Assembly (NCBI RefSeq): GCF_000247695.1
Contig: NW_004624781.1
Location: 6,019,785 to 6,083,784 of the forward strand
DNA from: Heterocephalus glaber
Taxonomy: Eukaryota > Chordata > Mammalia > Rodentia > Bathyergidae
Direction: 5' to 3'
Length of the DNA stretch: 64,000 bases
The stretch's first letter is position 1, and each line of letters opens with the position of its first letter. The position numbers and the translations under genes are program-made. Below the pieces are notes generated by a model. The model saw nothing but the letters and a program-made list of their open reading frames with translations. It was not told the DNA's origin and did no database searches. Positions 42,104-53,484 of this stretch are shown piece by piece.

Positions 42104-42222
42104 AAAAGCCAAGGATGGTGGCACATGTCTGTAATCCCAGCACTCCTGAGGCTGAGGCAGGAGGATCGCCTCAAGCTTGAGGCTAGCCTGGGCTACACAG
42201 CCAGACAAAACAAAACAAATTT
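42104..42222 (+). repeat. B1 SINE
   Basis: aaggatggtggcacatgtct, gcttgaggctagcctgggct, tail acaaaacaaaacaaa. Confidence 0.88.
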
Positions 42223-43094
42223 CCTCCTCACAAAGGTTCCCATCACCCATTTCCACTACCACCTCCACCCACTGACACACACACACCGACAGCAGCAACT
42301 TCACATAACTGGAGTCAGCGTGGGGTTTGGGTCAAGGGGGGTCCCATGCCCCTCTCCACAGACTAAGAAGTGGTGTGTGTGTCCAAAGCAACTTTCCCTC
42401 CCTGACCCCAGTCAGCCGCCACTATGTTTGCTGAGGGCCTGACGCCTGGTCATGCCCCACCTTGGCCCAGACTCTGTTGTGCTGCCTGCCTTCCCTGCAG
42501 CTCAAGAGAGCTTCTAGCATCCCGGGCGAGTGTGGAACAAGGCCCTTCGTGCTCTGAGCATGGCCCTGTCCTCGTACTGGCCATGGCCACCTCCAGCTCC
42601 CTTCCAGACCAGAGCAGGGCAGGCCCTGCAGGAGGCTGCAGGACAAAGCACAAATGGGGAAACTGAGGCTCAGGGACCCTGGGCAGACACCAGTCAGCAC
42701 CAGGAGCCCCCACCCTAAGTTAGGACTCCCAGACAGGGCTTTCCCAGGACACCACAACTATGCCTAGGGCAGACGGCAGACAGAACATCCCTCCCAACAC
42801 TGGGGTACAGGGGAGGAGCAGGAATAACAGCCCAGGGGCCCCAAATCCCAAGGCAGGCGCCCCAGCCCTGCCCTTACCTGGTCGAAACACAGCTAACCCT
42901 CAAGCTGCTCTGGCCCTAATTTACTCCATGATCTTAGGCCTCTGTTGCCTCAGATCCAGGGGCCAAACTACAAGAAATCCTGGCACCCCTGTCAGCGCCC
43001 TCTGTCCAGGCCCACCGGCCATGATGCTGACTTCGTCTCCCACGCAAGGTCCCCCTCTGTGGCAGGGCCCGCCCCTCCTCGGGTCGGTGGGAGG
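42223..43094. other. unassigned GC-rich intron stretch
   Basis: A small MIR scrap (aaatggggaaactgaggctc) at about 42650-42685; otherwise nothing recognised. Confidence 0.4.
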
Positions 43095-43440
43095 TTGGGG
43101 AGGACGGCGCAGGCAGTGACTGAAAACAACTATTTCCAGGGCCCAGGAGTAAACACCGCTGTTGGCATGGCAGAGTCGACAGAGGAGCTGCCGGACCAGA
43201 ATCCCAAAACCGTTAAAAATAGGAAAAGAAACAGTACAGTTCACATATTTTGCAAAGCTAAGTTAGATCAACATCTGCAAAAAATATCCCCGTTAAACGG
43301 AATAGCAGGATTTCATTAAGTAAATTGCAAGTTGGCAGAAATTCTGAAAGAAAGGGGAAAAGCCACGGGCTGGCCTGTAATTTAAACCTTATTTTAACTG
43401 TGACAGCGTGACTGCAAAAGGGCTCCTTTTCCAAACGAAA
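43095..43440. promoter_or_regulatory. AT-rich non-repeat island with MEF2 site, candidate element
   Basis: Contains TTAAAAATAG at 43213-43222, a full match to the MEF2 consensus YTAWWWWTAR, next to aggaaaag (ETS/NFAT-like) and the E-box CATCTG nearby. Non-repetitive and sharply more AT-rich than both flanks. About 19 kb upstream of the SMAD6 last exon. Regulatory role is inference. Confidence 0.38.
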
Positions 43441-43873
43441 GGAAAAAAAATAAAACCTAAAAAAAAAAATTTTTTTTTAAAGGGGGCCTCCTGCATGCCC
43501 AGCGTCCCTCCCCCGGCCCCACTGATCCACGCTATCTTCAGTAATTGCAAGGTTACCTTGCTTTCCCAAGGACGCAACACAGGAGGACAGCGAGGGGCAG
43601 GGAGGAAAAAGTGAGCACACAGCTCACCACTGTCACCTCTAATTAGGGGTTTTTTTCCTACCCAAATGGCTTGAAGCACAGAACTCTGGGAACCCTTTCC
43701 TTCCTGCAGGAGGCCTTGGGGTTCAGGCCACAGTGGGTTCGCCTGGCCCTGTGCCCATGTGCAGAAGTGGGAGCCGCGTGCAGCCCAGAGAGGGCGGAGA
43801 GATGGCCCACTGCCAGGCGCCCACCTCCCACAGGCTCCTCCCCTCTAGGCCCTCATCTCTAAAATGGGGTGAC

Positions 43874-44013
43874 TGCCAGGTGTGGCGGTGCAGGCCTGTC
43901 AGCCCAGCACTCAGGAGGCTGAGGCAGGAGAATCACCATGAGTTCGAGGCCAGCCTGCTACAAAGCAAGACTCTCTCAAAAAACCCAAAAACTAAATACA
44001 CAAAATAAATAAA
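43874..44013 (+). repeat. B1 SINE
   Basis: gccaggtgtggcggtgcagg, gagttcgaggccagcctgct. Target duplication aaaatggggtg on both sides; it is inserted in the end of a MIR (cctcatctctaaaatggg). Confidence 0.92.
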
Positions 44014-44459
44014 ATGGGGTGGCGGCGGCAGCAGCTGCCCACACTGGGGGTGCAGACAGAGCAGGAGAGAGGTGAGCAGGAAGCACTTTGAAAGACACAG
44101 TGCAGCAGAGCCCAAGGACAGCAAGGCCAGAGGGGGACTCCCCGGAGCCCAGGCCCTTGGCCTCTGCGGGAAGCCGATGTCTGCAGATGGACAAGGTCTC
44201 AGCACAGAACCTGGCCTTTGTCCCCAGCCTGCACCTGCCTCCCCAGAGACCTGAAACCGGGCTGGGCTGGGCACATCCCTCGAATGCCATGGAGATCAGG
44301 CCAGCCACACAGTACCCTGGGCGGAAGGGCTGGCCAGGAGGCTTCGAGCTGAGCCTGCCCTGTGTCTGGTGCCACCTCAGCCCTGCACGGTTCTCTTCCC
44401 AGTCTGTTGTTGCAGTGAGAGATGGAGCCCAAGGCCCCTTCTCCCTCAGAAAGACTTCT
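44014..44459. other. unassigned GC-rich intron stretch
   Basis: Nothing recognised. Confidence 0.4.
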
Positions 44460-44525
44460 TCCCTCTGCTGGTACAAACGGAGAAACTGAGGCCTGGTCAT
44501 GGGGAGTGCCTTGCTCTCACATGGA
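44460..44525 (-). repeat. MIR SINE remnant, antisense
   Basis: acggagaaactgaggcctgg, gtgccttgctctcacatgga. Confidence 0.6.
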
Positions 44526-44719
44526 CAGGGCTGAGAGCCCATGCAGGCCGGCCCAGCAGCTTCCCTCGAGCCCTCAGAACTGCTGGACCCCAGCCATGCG
44601 GGACCCCTGGGCGGGCCACGACACACCCTCGACATCCTCATGAAACCTCAGGGTGAAGACAGTGCTAGAACTAGTGAACCGCTTCCTGCTGCACATAACT
44701 AACTGAGCCCTGGGTGAGC

Positions 44720-44800
44720 AGTCGTTTCCAGGCCCAGAGAGGGAAAGGCACTTCCCCAAGATCACACATCAAATGAGCAGCTGAGGAGGAATTACAAGAA
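44720..44800 (-). repeat. MIR SINE, antisense
   Basis: cccagagagggaaaggcact, ccccaagatcacacatcaaa. Confidence 0.72.
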
Positions 44801-45024
44801 CAAAGCAGCCTATTCCCCGGCCCTGGCTGGAGTCTCATCTCTTGGGAGATGTGAAAGACACTGACACTGTGCCTCCGCCCCAGACCCTCCCACCACTCTG
44901 GGTCCCCTTTGTTACTTCTGCCAGGGGCCAAAGTTCCAGTCTGCCCTTTGTGCCCATAGTTAAGACAGACAGATCTCTCTTCCCCCTCTCCTCTTCCCTC
45001 CCCTTCCTCCCATCTCTCTTTCTT

Positions 45025-45145
45025 AGTAGTTCAGACTGGCCTTAAACTCACTATGTGGCCCAGGCTGGCCTCCAACTCATGGTGATCCTCCTGCCTCAGC
45101 CTTTCAAGCACTGATATTATAGGTGTGCACTACCACGCCCAGGCA
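45025..45145 (-). repeat. B1 SINE, antisense
   Basis: gttcagactggccttaaact, gcccaggctggcctccaact, ggtgtgcactaccacgccca. Confidence 0.9.
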
Positions 45146-46325
45146 CCTAGTACCTGAAAAGCTCTGACTTTATGCAGGCATGAGCCTTAGCTTGACCCCT
45201 GCCCACGATATAAAGAAGGCACAGGGCAGGGGTCATCCCATCGCTAAAAATGGGAGCTGGGGAAGTCCGAGAGCTCCCCAGAGTCAGACAGACAGAGAAG
45301 GGGCCCAGACAGCATCTGTTCACGGAGGACATGCTCTGGGTCACCAACTGCCCAGACAGGACTTCTACAGAGGAGCACACAGGACACTGTTCTACCCAGC
45401 ACCCTTGATGTAGCACCCCAAGTCTCTGCAGCTGCCACGCACCCTGTCCGCTGCCTTCTGGGGCCTCTGCCAGGGAGGCAGGTGGTGCAGGACACAAGGT
45501 AAGGACAGCACCCAGGCACCGGAGGGTCCAGCTAGGGTCATTCTGCCGACTCCACAGAGCTCGGGGCCTGCTGGCCCAAGTTTCCTCAGGAAGCTCAGTG
45601 AGGATCGGAGGGCAGGGAGGCTGCATCTTCGGACTGGGGCGCAAGCCCTGGACCCCATTAGCTGCCCTGCCACAGCAGGGCCAGGGGAACTGCCTTGGTC
45701 ACTCCACCCCGGGGTCGCCATGAACGCTGGCCCAGCCTCCAATACCGTGCGACCTAACAGCTCAGGCCTGTGACACAGGACCCGGGGGAAAGGCCACCAA
45801 GGAACCAAGGGGGCTCCTTGGAGTTGGCCTGGCACCACCAAAGCCACAGAAGCTGCTGGGGTGACAGCAGAACAGACGGGGACCACCCTGCCCATCCCCA
45901 TCCACACCCCCAGCCTCGTCACCTTCCTCCAGGTCCTAGAAAGTCTCAGCAGGTTTAGGGGCTTTTGTGGGGGACAAAGGTGACCACATCTGCATGGAGG
46001 ATGCAGGGCACTTACATGACGAGGACCACGACCAAGGCACCCTCCAGGGTGTCTGGAACAACACAACAAGGTGGCCTCCCGAAGGCGAGCAGCACAAGGC
46101 TTCCCCAGCACCTGCTCCCTCTGGCCCCTCGCTGTCTCCTGTGGGCCAACTGTCCCCCCAGGAAGGCCTTTCCACACCCACCCAGCAGCTCCTGCTGGGC
46201 CCACAGCAGCCTGCTCAGATCTCCAGGACAGACGACTGTCGACTAATGAGATGCAAAACTCAAACCCTATCAGCTTTCCTGAGAAGCAGGTGAAGCCGGG
46301 CTGTCCACTGCTAAAACAGAACAAA
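45146..46325. other. unassigned GC-rich intron stretch with long chance frame
   Basis: Holds most of a 323-codon minus-strand open frame (45392-46363) that begins inside the adjacent B1. No known domain and biased toward Gly, Pro, Ala and Arg, as expected from GC-rich DNA. Confidence 0.4.
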
Positions 46326-46660
46326 CAGCCGGGCATGGTGGTGCATGCCTGTGATCCCAGCACTCAGGAGGCTGAGACAGGAGGATTGTTATGAGTTTGA
46401 GGCCACCCTAAGCTATATAGTGAGTTCAAGGCCAGCCTGAACTACATGGTGAGACCCTGTCTCAAAAACCAAAAAAATCGTGCCTGGGATTTAGCTCAGT
46501 GGTGCCATACCTGCCTTGCAAGGGCAAGGTCCAGAGTTCAATCCCTGGTACCAAAAAATAGAGCTGGGGATTTAGCCCAGTGGCACCTTACCTGCCTGGG
46601 AAGCACAAGGTCCTGAGTTCAAGTCTCAGTACCGCAAAAAAAAAAAAAACCCACACAGAA
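46326..46660 (+). repeat. SINE cluster: B1 plus two ID-like tRNA SINEs
   Basis: B1 with internal duplication at 46326-46480. An ID-like unit follows at 46481-46558 (cctgggatttagctcagtgg to tccctggtaccaaaaaa), then a second at 46562-46655 (gctggggatttagcccagtg to tctcagtaccgcaaaaa). All lie in one direction, each inserted in the tail of the previous one. Confidence 0.92.
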
Positions 46661-48436
46661 CAAAACCAAAAAACAAAACAAAACAAAAAAAGAGCTGTCA
46701 TTCAACCTAAGGAATTTTAATTTAAGTCCTATATAGAATGTGTTTTGCATAGCAGGATCCTATAGGAGGAGTGGGAAAGAGGCAAACTGGCCATCCAGGG
46801 CCCAACTCGAGTCCAGCCTGTCATAAAGTCACCGTGGGACCTGGGAAGTTGCTGGTGTCTCTGGGGTCACTTCCTCTTCCCAACAGAGTGAAGGTCTGGT
46901 CTGGTCGACGCCCAGAGCTCCTCCAGCTCAGCCATCCTGCCTGGGGCCTGGCACCCTGAAGGTGCCGGGACCCAGTGACAACCAGGAGCCGACTTCCAGT
47001 GCGCCTAGGCCTCCTCCGCAGAGGGCTCCTCCCCGCAGATAGGCTTTTCAAGTGCCTTGACCTCAACAACGCCTGTCATGCTGTCAGAAAAGCAGTGTGC
47101 ACAGGGCCGGGTTTCCCGCAGTGGGAGAGGCCGCGGGAGGCTGTGTGCACGCCACCGGTTACCTGCAGGGGAAGGACAGGGAACGCCATTCCTAGGGCAT
47201 CTGGGACCACGGGACGGAACACCTCCCTGGGAGCTGCTCTCATGATGATTCTGGGGCCAGATGCGAGATCCCCCCAGATCTCAGCCCTCTGGGCAGAGCT
47301 AAGACGGCCCCGCCTCCTCCCAGCTGCCCACGGGGGAGGACAAGACCCCGCTCAGGACACCACTGCTCCAGGCCGGGCACTCAGAGGCTTGGTGAACACC
47401 GCATGATCAAGTTCGCCCAGAACACACCTGTTTGTGTCTGAGGCCCTGCCAGGGCTCGGGGAGGTGTGAGAATGGACATCCAGGTGGGCTAACAGGACCC
47501 AGCGTCCTGGCTCTCGAGGAGTGGGATGAGGTGGGGATTCTGGAGAGTTCCCAGCACTTCCCGGGAGGTTCAGCCCCAGCTGCCCACAGAGGGAACCAGC
47601 TCCACGTGCTCTCCTTATTATCTCTTCCCTTCTCTTCCCTTCCCCACTCTCCTCCCGCTGCTCCCGGAGTCCACCCACCCCCTTTCCATCTCAGGATCCA
47701 CTCCTGGAAACACCCAAGTGAAGAAAGCCTCCCCTGGCACCAAATGCATCACACCCTGGCCAAGCCCAAGTTCCTCGAGAGCCGGGAAGGGCTGCAGGAG
47801 CAAGTGCCGCTCTCACCTGCTCAGGGCCCCTACACTGGGCACAGGCCAGGCTCCATACATGGAGCAGAACCAAATTCAGATGAGTCATTCTGTGAGTATT
47901 TCACAGACAGTGTCCCCATCTTGAGCACAGAGAAGAACGCTTATCCTTGTCCCCAAGGCACCCTAGACCCAGTCAGGAGGTGACGTCAAAGAATTCAGGA
48001 AGACATCCACAGGGAACGAGGCTCTGGTACCAAGAGGTCTTTCCTAGGCATTGTGATGTGATACCTGTGTCTCACTGAGAGGTGGCTCCCACCAGGTTTG
48101 GCTGTCAGTGAAAACAGATTTCAAGCCCCTCCAGGGTCAGGTTGCACAGAAGCCGTGTGCCCCCACAGCAGCTCCTAGGGTGCCCTGGACACAGTAGGTA
48201 ATCCACACAGGACCACTAGGTACCCTTTGCAGAAAGAGCGTGTGTGCAGAGCTGTGCAGGCTCCCGGGTGCACACATGAACCTCAAAGGCCAAGAGTGGT
48301 CAGCGCTGCTCAGTGGTGCTGACACGAGCTTTCATTTGCTTTCTGCAGAGCCACACCCAGTTGTCTGCAGGCCCCCGTAGGCTCTGCTGAGTAGTAACTA
48401 CAACTGGCTGCACACAGACTAAAGTTCAGCTCACAA
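46661..48436. other. unassigned intron stretch
   Basis: About 1.8 kb without a recognised gene or young SINE. Confidence 0.4.
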
Positions 48437-48588
48437 GCGGGGTGTGGCAGCGCACGCCTGTGATCCCAGCACTTGGGAGGCTGAGGCAGGAGGATCACCA
48501 CAAGTTTGAGGCCAGCCTGGGCTACATAGTGAGTTCAAGGCCAGCTTGGAATACATACAGACCCTGTCTCCCAAAAAACCCAAAAAGC
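48437..48588 (+). repeat. B1 SINE with internal duplication
   Basis: gcggggtgtggcagcgcacg, gtttgaggccagcctgggct, gttcaaggccagcttggaat. Confidence 0.93.
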
Positions 48589-48864
48589 TTCACCTCATAC
48601 AAGGGTGTGCCCCATGGGGCTGGCCTCCTCTGCAGCTCCTGAGGTCCCTGACCCCAGAGGATCCAACCAGGCATCTCACTAAATCCTGAGCACCTGGGTG
48701 GCCCCAGCAGATGCCTGTAGTTCACTCTGTCCCTGTCCACTAGTCTACTGGACCTGCCAGGCCCTGCGGAGTTTCTTCTCGAGTCACTTCAACCAGCAAG
48801 GCATAAGTGACACAGCCGGGGAGCCCACGAAATTGGAGTGGCCACCAGGCACATGAATGGTGAC

Positions 48865-48930
48865 CAAGTTAGAAACTGAGTCTCAAAGAGGGGCAGTGAC
48901 CAGCCCAGGCGTCCACGGCTCACAAGGCTC
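48865..48930 (-). repeat. MIR SINE remnant, antisense
   Basis: gaaactgagtctcaaagagg, ggcagtgaccagcccaggcg. Confidence 0.6.
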
Positions 48931-49134
48931 ATCCAAGCCTCTCCTGATGGTTTTACAATGAGCTCCTGGGGCGTCCCCCTCTCCTGATAATCCTGGGCAA
49001 AAGCAAGCTGAGAACAGCGGCAGGGAAGGGGGACCCCAGGCTGAGGCAGGAGAGTGCCCCCTCCCCCAACTCAGCCTGAGCAGGGGAGAGGCAGGTGGCA
49101 GTTCAAATGCCAGCATCCGAAAGATGAAAGTATG

Positions 49135-49700
49135 CAATTCAATTAAATGTTGAAATAGTGTTTTCTCATACTAAATCACTGAAAGGCTCGTGCATTCCTT
49201 GCATTTCTCAGGGCACTGTTCATTTTTATTTATTGTTGTAACCCAATGCCCTGAGCGGTGTGAATGGTGCTATTTGAAGGAAACTTGTTTTGCAAAGGGG
49301 AAAGTTGTCCCAGGTCTCTTAAAAGGTTCATTATGTGCATTGCAGCTCAGTGCTATTAATAATCCCGGATGATATAGGCAGGGCTTACTTTCCATTTAGC
49401 ACTACATTTTCTACCATCCTGTAAACAGCTCCTCCACACAAACTCTTTTGATATTCAATTCCTCTCTGGGTTTTTTCCCCTCACCTAACCACTCTTCTCT
49501 CTGGCCCTACACCTTATAAGAAAAAAAAAAAGTAAGAAAGAAATCACCAAGCACACATATTTTTTCAATTAAGCCTTGCTTGGTGCCAAAATATATGGAT
49601 CCCACTAATAGCCGTAAGTAATCTTATGGTCTTTTCCCCAAATATTTTGATTATTTTACAAATCCCCCAAGGAATGTGCTCTTAGGGTGATTTATGAAGC
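49135..49700. promoter_or_regulatory. AT-rich non-repeat island, candidate conserved element
   Basis: About 560 bases, strongly AT-rich between GC-rich flanks, with no recognisable repeat. It contains tatttattgttgtaaccc (FOX/SOX-like words) and ctattaataatcc. Length and texture resemble conserved non-coding elements of developmental genes. Untested. Confidence 0.33.
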
Positions 49701-49897
49701 CCAGAGAAGTTCATGGTGAGAGGGAGGGGCCTGGTTGCACCAGGAAGTTAGGATGTGGGGTAGCCTTGTGCACCCCAACCTGTGTCTCTTGCTGGAGGTG
49801 GGGGGCTCTCAAGAAAGACTTCAGGCCCGGGCAGAAGTGACAGCCACAGAAAACTCTTGATGTCCCATAACTGCCCACCACTTAAACTTGTTACCTT

Positions 49898-49981
49898 CTT
49901 TTTTTTTTGGTACCGGGGATCAAACTCGGGTCCTTGCGCTTGCGAGGCAGGTGACAGAACCACTGGGCTAAATCACTGGCC
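49898..49981 (-). repeat. ID-like tRNA SINE, antisense
   Basis: ggtaccggggatcaaactcg, accactgggctaaatcactg. Target duplication aaacttgttaccttct (49884-49899) against aaacttgctaccttct (49984-49999). Confidence 0.94.
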
Positions 49982-50074
49982 CAAAACTTGCTACCTTCTA
50001 AGTTGGTATATTTTGCATAACCTCTATCATATTTGTACTTCTCATTTATCAACTTTTTTCCTTTTTTTAAAAAA

Positions 50075-50255
50075 AAATTTGCAGTGCCAGGGATTGAACC
50101 TACTCACTGACCTCCATCTCTACCCCTTTTTATTTTATTTTTTATTTTGAGCCAAGGTCTTGATAAATTGTCCAGGCTAGACTCAATGTTGCAATCTTCC
50201 TGCCTCGGTCTCCCAGGGTGCTGGGATTACAGGTATGTGGCACCAGGCCCAGCTT
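50075..50255 (-). repeat. B1-dID dimeric SINE, antisense
   Basis: Reverse ID half (cagtgccagggattgaacct), then reverse B1 half (ttttgagccaaggtcttgat to ggcaccaggcccagcttt). Confidence 0.85.
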
Positions 50256-50639
50256 TGTTTTTGTAGATGTGACTCAAGAGGGAACCTCGGATTCCAACCT
50301 CCCTGTGAATAAACCTGCGAAGCAGCAGCACTGCTGGTAGACAAATGGGAAACGCCAATGGCTGAGGGCATCTCCTAGCTCCTGACCAGAAGCCCCCCAA
50401 CCCTGTGGAACCCCGAAGACTGGGTGCCCAGGGCCTGCAGAGTCCGCTGGGGCAGACGGGCCAGTTGTCATGGGTTTGTTCGAAGGGAGGGAAGGTTGTC
50501 ACGGTGAAGACGGGCAAGTGTGACAGGAAGGCTGGCTTTTGGCCATCCCCGCCCCTCAGGCCTGGCCCTGTGACCCCACAAGCCAGGCAGCCTCTGGCAG
50601 AGCCACGTTCTCCCCCGTGTTCTTCCCCAACCTTGCCAA
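50256..50639. other. unassigned GC-rich intron stretch
   Basis: Nothing recognised. Confidence 0.4.
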
Positions 50640-50850
50640 GCAGAGATAAGAATCTCCCCTCCCCTGGCTGGATCCTCTCAGGGAAGATCAACTGGATCAA
50701 TTAAATTAATTGGATTAGACTTTGTGAAACGAAAATCAGGCCGAAAGGAATTTTGTGTATTAGTGCTGTTACTCCAGTAATTGACATACTAAATGTCCAA
50801 AGGCTCAATATCCTGGAAAGTAGCTTCAACAAACACTGTCATTTAGACTT
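50640..50850. promoter_or_regulatory. AT-rich non-repeat island with paired-homeodomain P3 site
   Basis: TAATTGGATTA at 50707-50717 is TAAT-N3-ATTA, the P3 dimer site of paired-class homeodomains. AGATAA (GATA) is at 50644-50649. Non-repetitive. Regulatory role is inference. Confidence 0.33.
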
Positions 50851-51157
50851 CAAAAGGACATTAACCCTTCCCTCCAGCACCCCCCATCCCTGGGTCATGT
50901 CCCCATCTCTGAGGAATTCAGTTCTGGGAGCATTCTGTGAATCTGTGCTCGGGGACTCACTGGAGTCCCTGGAGAATCCTCATAAACAGCTTCTCATGTG
51001 GACAAGAGAGTCTGCTGCAGCTTCCTTCAACAGTGGCTGTCAGACTAAACGTCACCCTCGACCAGCCATAAGTACCCGAGATAATTAACACCCAGCAAAA
51101 GCACAAAATCAGCCACAGCCAAAGTGTCCAGGCCTCAGAGTGACAAAGCTCAAGATG
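50851..51157. other. unassigned intron stretch
   Basis: Nothing recognised. Confidence 0.4.
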
Positions 51158-51290
51158 CAAAACATATGCCTGTCATCTGGAAGGCTGAGGAAGGAGGATC
51201 TCCACAAGTTTGAGGCCAGCCAGGGCTACACAGTGAGACCTTGTCTCAAAACAAAAATAAAACCAAAAACAAACAAAGAACAAAAAAGAT
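51158..51290 (+). repeat. B1 SINE, shortened
   Basis: atatgcctgtcatctggaag, gtttgaggccagccagggct, ccttgtctcaaaacaaaaat. Confidence 0.85.
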
Positions 51291-51374
51291 ACAAACATAG
51301 ATGGCCACTGACTCTGCCTCCCAAGGCAAGGGGCGTTCCAGAGTGGCACTTTCCCTGAAGTAGCAAAACACTTT

Positions 51375-51466
51375 TATTTTTTATTTTTTGGGGGGTACCG
51401 GGGATCAAACTCGGGTCCTTGTGCTTGTGCAACAGGTGACGAAACCACTGAGTTAAATCCCCAGCC
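51375..51466 (-). repeat. ID-like tRNA SINE, antisense
   Basis: ggtaccggggatcaaactcg, accactgagttaaatcccca. Flanks caaaacacttttat and caaagcacttttaat form the target duplication. Confidence 0.94.
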
Positions 51467-52189
51467 CCACAAAGCACTTTTAATAAGCAAGCATCCACAG
51501 AGCCTGCGCCTGGCCCCCACCCCAGTGCACATCCAGAGAGAACTCAGAGCGTCTGTGGCAGCGGCGGAACAATAGGGTGAAGTCAGGGTCCTTGAGAACG
51601 TGGAACAAAGCCCTGGCCTGCTGGGGAGGGGGACCCAAGCTTCCAGCAAGTGCTCTTGTCCTGTCGAACACGTACACGCGCTCCCACGTGCCTCTGGCCA
51701 GCCGGACCGGAAGACTCCCAGCCTTACAAGTGCATAATAGAATGGGAGTCACTGAGGCTGCACGTCCCTGTCTCCTGGTGGCCCAGCATTTGTGGTGACC
51801 CTATTCTCACCTGTGCCAGAGGCCTCGCTCGTGGTGGCTCCAGCAGGAGCAGGCGGAGGCTGGCAGGACAAGTGCCAGCTAGTGCGCCTGCCCCTGCCCG
51901 GAGCACCCCAGCTGATTCACAGGGAGCCCGGCTTCTTATCAGGGCCCGCCAGCCAGGCACCAGCACCCAGCCTGCTGGCCGCACCTTTTGCCTGGAGCAG
52001 GCCTTTGTCTCCGGCTCCAAGCTGGCTGAAGGAAGTGGGGCGCAAGGGAGGGCTGGGGTGCTGTGGGGCTGTGGGAGGACTTCATGGGCCCCACACTGGA
52101 TGGCACAGGACCCTCACTGAGAGATGGAGGACAGGTGGAACAAACGAGAAAGCATCCACCACCCACTCACGCACTTGCTCTGAGGGTGA
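51467..52189. other. unassigned GC-rich intron stretch
   Basis: Nothing recognised. Confidence 0.4.
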
Positions 52190-52285
52190 GCAAGCGGAGG
52201 CTGAGGGAGGGACAGGGACTTGTGCAAGGTCACACAGCCAGCCGGAGACAAAAGGCTCAGTCCCGGGCCACGTGGCTGCCGGCTA
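52190..52285 (-). repeat. MIR SINE, antisense
   Basis: gcaagcggaggctgagggag, cttgtgcaaggtcacacagc. Confidence 0.8.
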
Positions 52286-53484
52286 AGCAGGCTGCTGTTC
52301 CGGGGCTCAGTGTCCTTGTCAACAACACAGATCAGCGCTCAGATCCTGAAGATACTAGTAAGGCTGGGACAGGAGAGGGCTCTGCCTTTGCAAGTGCCCT
52401 CCTGGAGCAGGAAGCCTTCCTCCTCCTTCAGAGGAGGGGAACTTTGGGAATGGGAGGGTAGGCAGGGGCAGAAGGGACCCGTGGAGAGCCCAGGAAGGGC
52501 AGGAAGCACCCACAGAGGGTGACCCCAAAGGGGTTGGGGAGAAGGGGTGCAGGACCTGGAGGGCCGGGCTGGAGCTCCAGAGTTTAAAAGCAGGATGCTT
52601 GGCCAAAGCCAAATAAATAATGCACAGTCTTATTCAAAACAGCAGGACACACTAGAGAAATGGGGTCACCTGGTTTTCATGCTGGGGTGGGGTGGGGGTC
52701 ACCAGCTACCTTGGAAGCTGCTGGAGTAGGGGGAGGGGAGTGGCAGAGACCAAGGCTGGGCAGCTGCTGCCCTTACCCAGAGGCCACCTGGGGGGCTGGG
52801 TCTTGCCAGCGACTCTCGCCACCCCTGGCCTGACCACAGGCAGCCAGATTTGTGGCCCAGGAACCCAAAAGGGGGTTCCCAAGAACAGGTCCCTTTAGGA
52901 CACTGAGGCTCATCCATGGACAGCCTGGGATCCAGGTCACTCCGCTACCCCCTCACCAATGCTGGGGTTCAATGACTGGACTCTGGGCTTGGGGTGCAGG
53001 GAGCCAGGAACAAGGCGCAAGCCCAACTTCCAGGAGCGGCCCTCAGCCTTGTGGGTGGTAACTGCATTTTGCTGTTCGACAAACACAGCCTGCACGTCCA
53101 GTCCACAAGGCCAGATGTGGGGGACGGAGGTGGGTGGAGTGGATGCCAGCCGTCCTGCGTATGGTCGCCATCCCCTCGCAGGAGGACGGATGGAAGCCAC
53201 CGGAGGACAGAGGCCCCAGTGCCTTCCTCACAGGCCTGGCCCAAAGTAGTCACACTCAAAACCTGGGAGCGGACTATTTACCAAATGCCTCCCTTCCTCT
53301 GGCAGGAAGTCGCTCCCAGAGCGGCGGTTTTTATTTTTTATTTTTTTTCCAGCTTTCTGGGCTCGAGGTTTGGAAATAGCAAAGGCTTACGAGTTACAGG
53401 ATCCGGGCCTTCGGCTCCAGGCCGCTGAGAGAGAAAGCGGATATAGTCTTTCCGGAGGGCACTCTGAGCTCCGCCGTGCACGGC
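52286..53484. other. unassigned GC-rich intron stretch
   Basis: Nothing recognised; overlapping chance frames on both strands. Confidence 0.4.
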
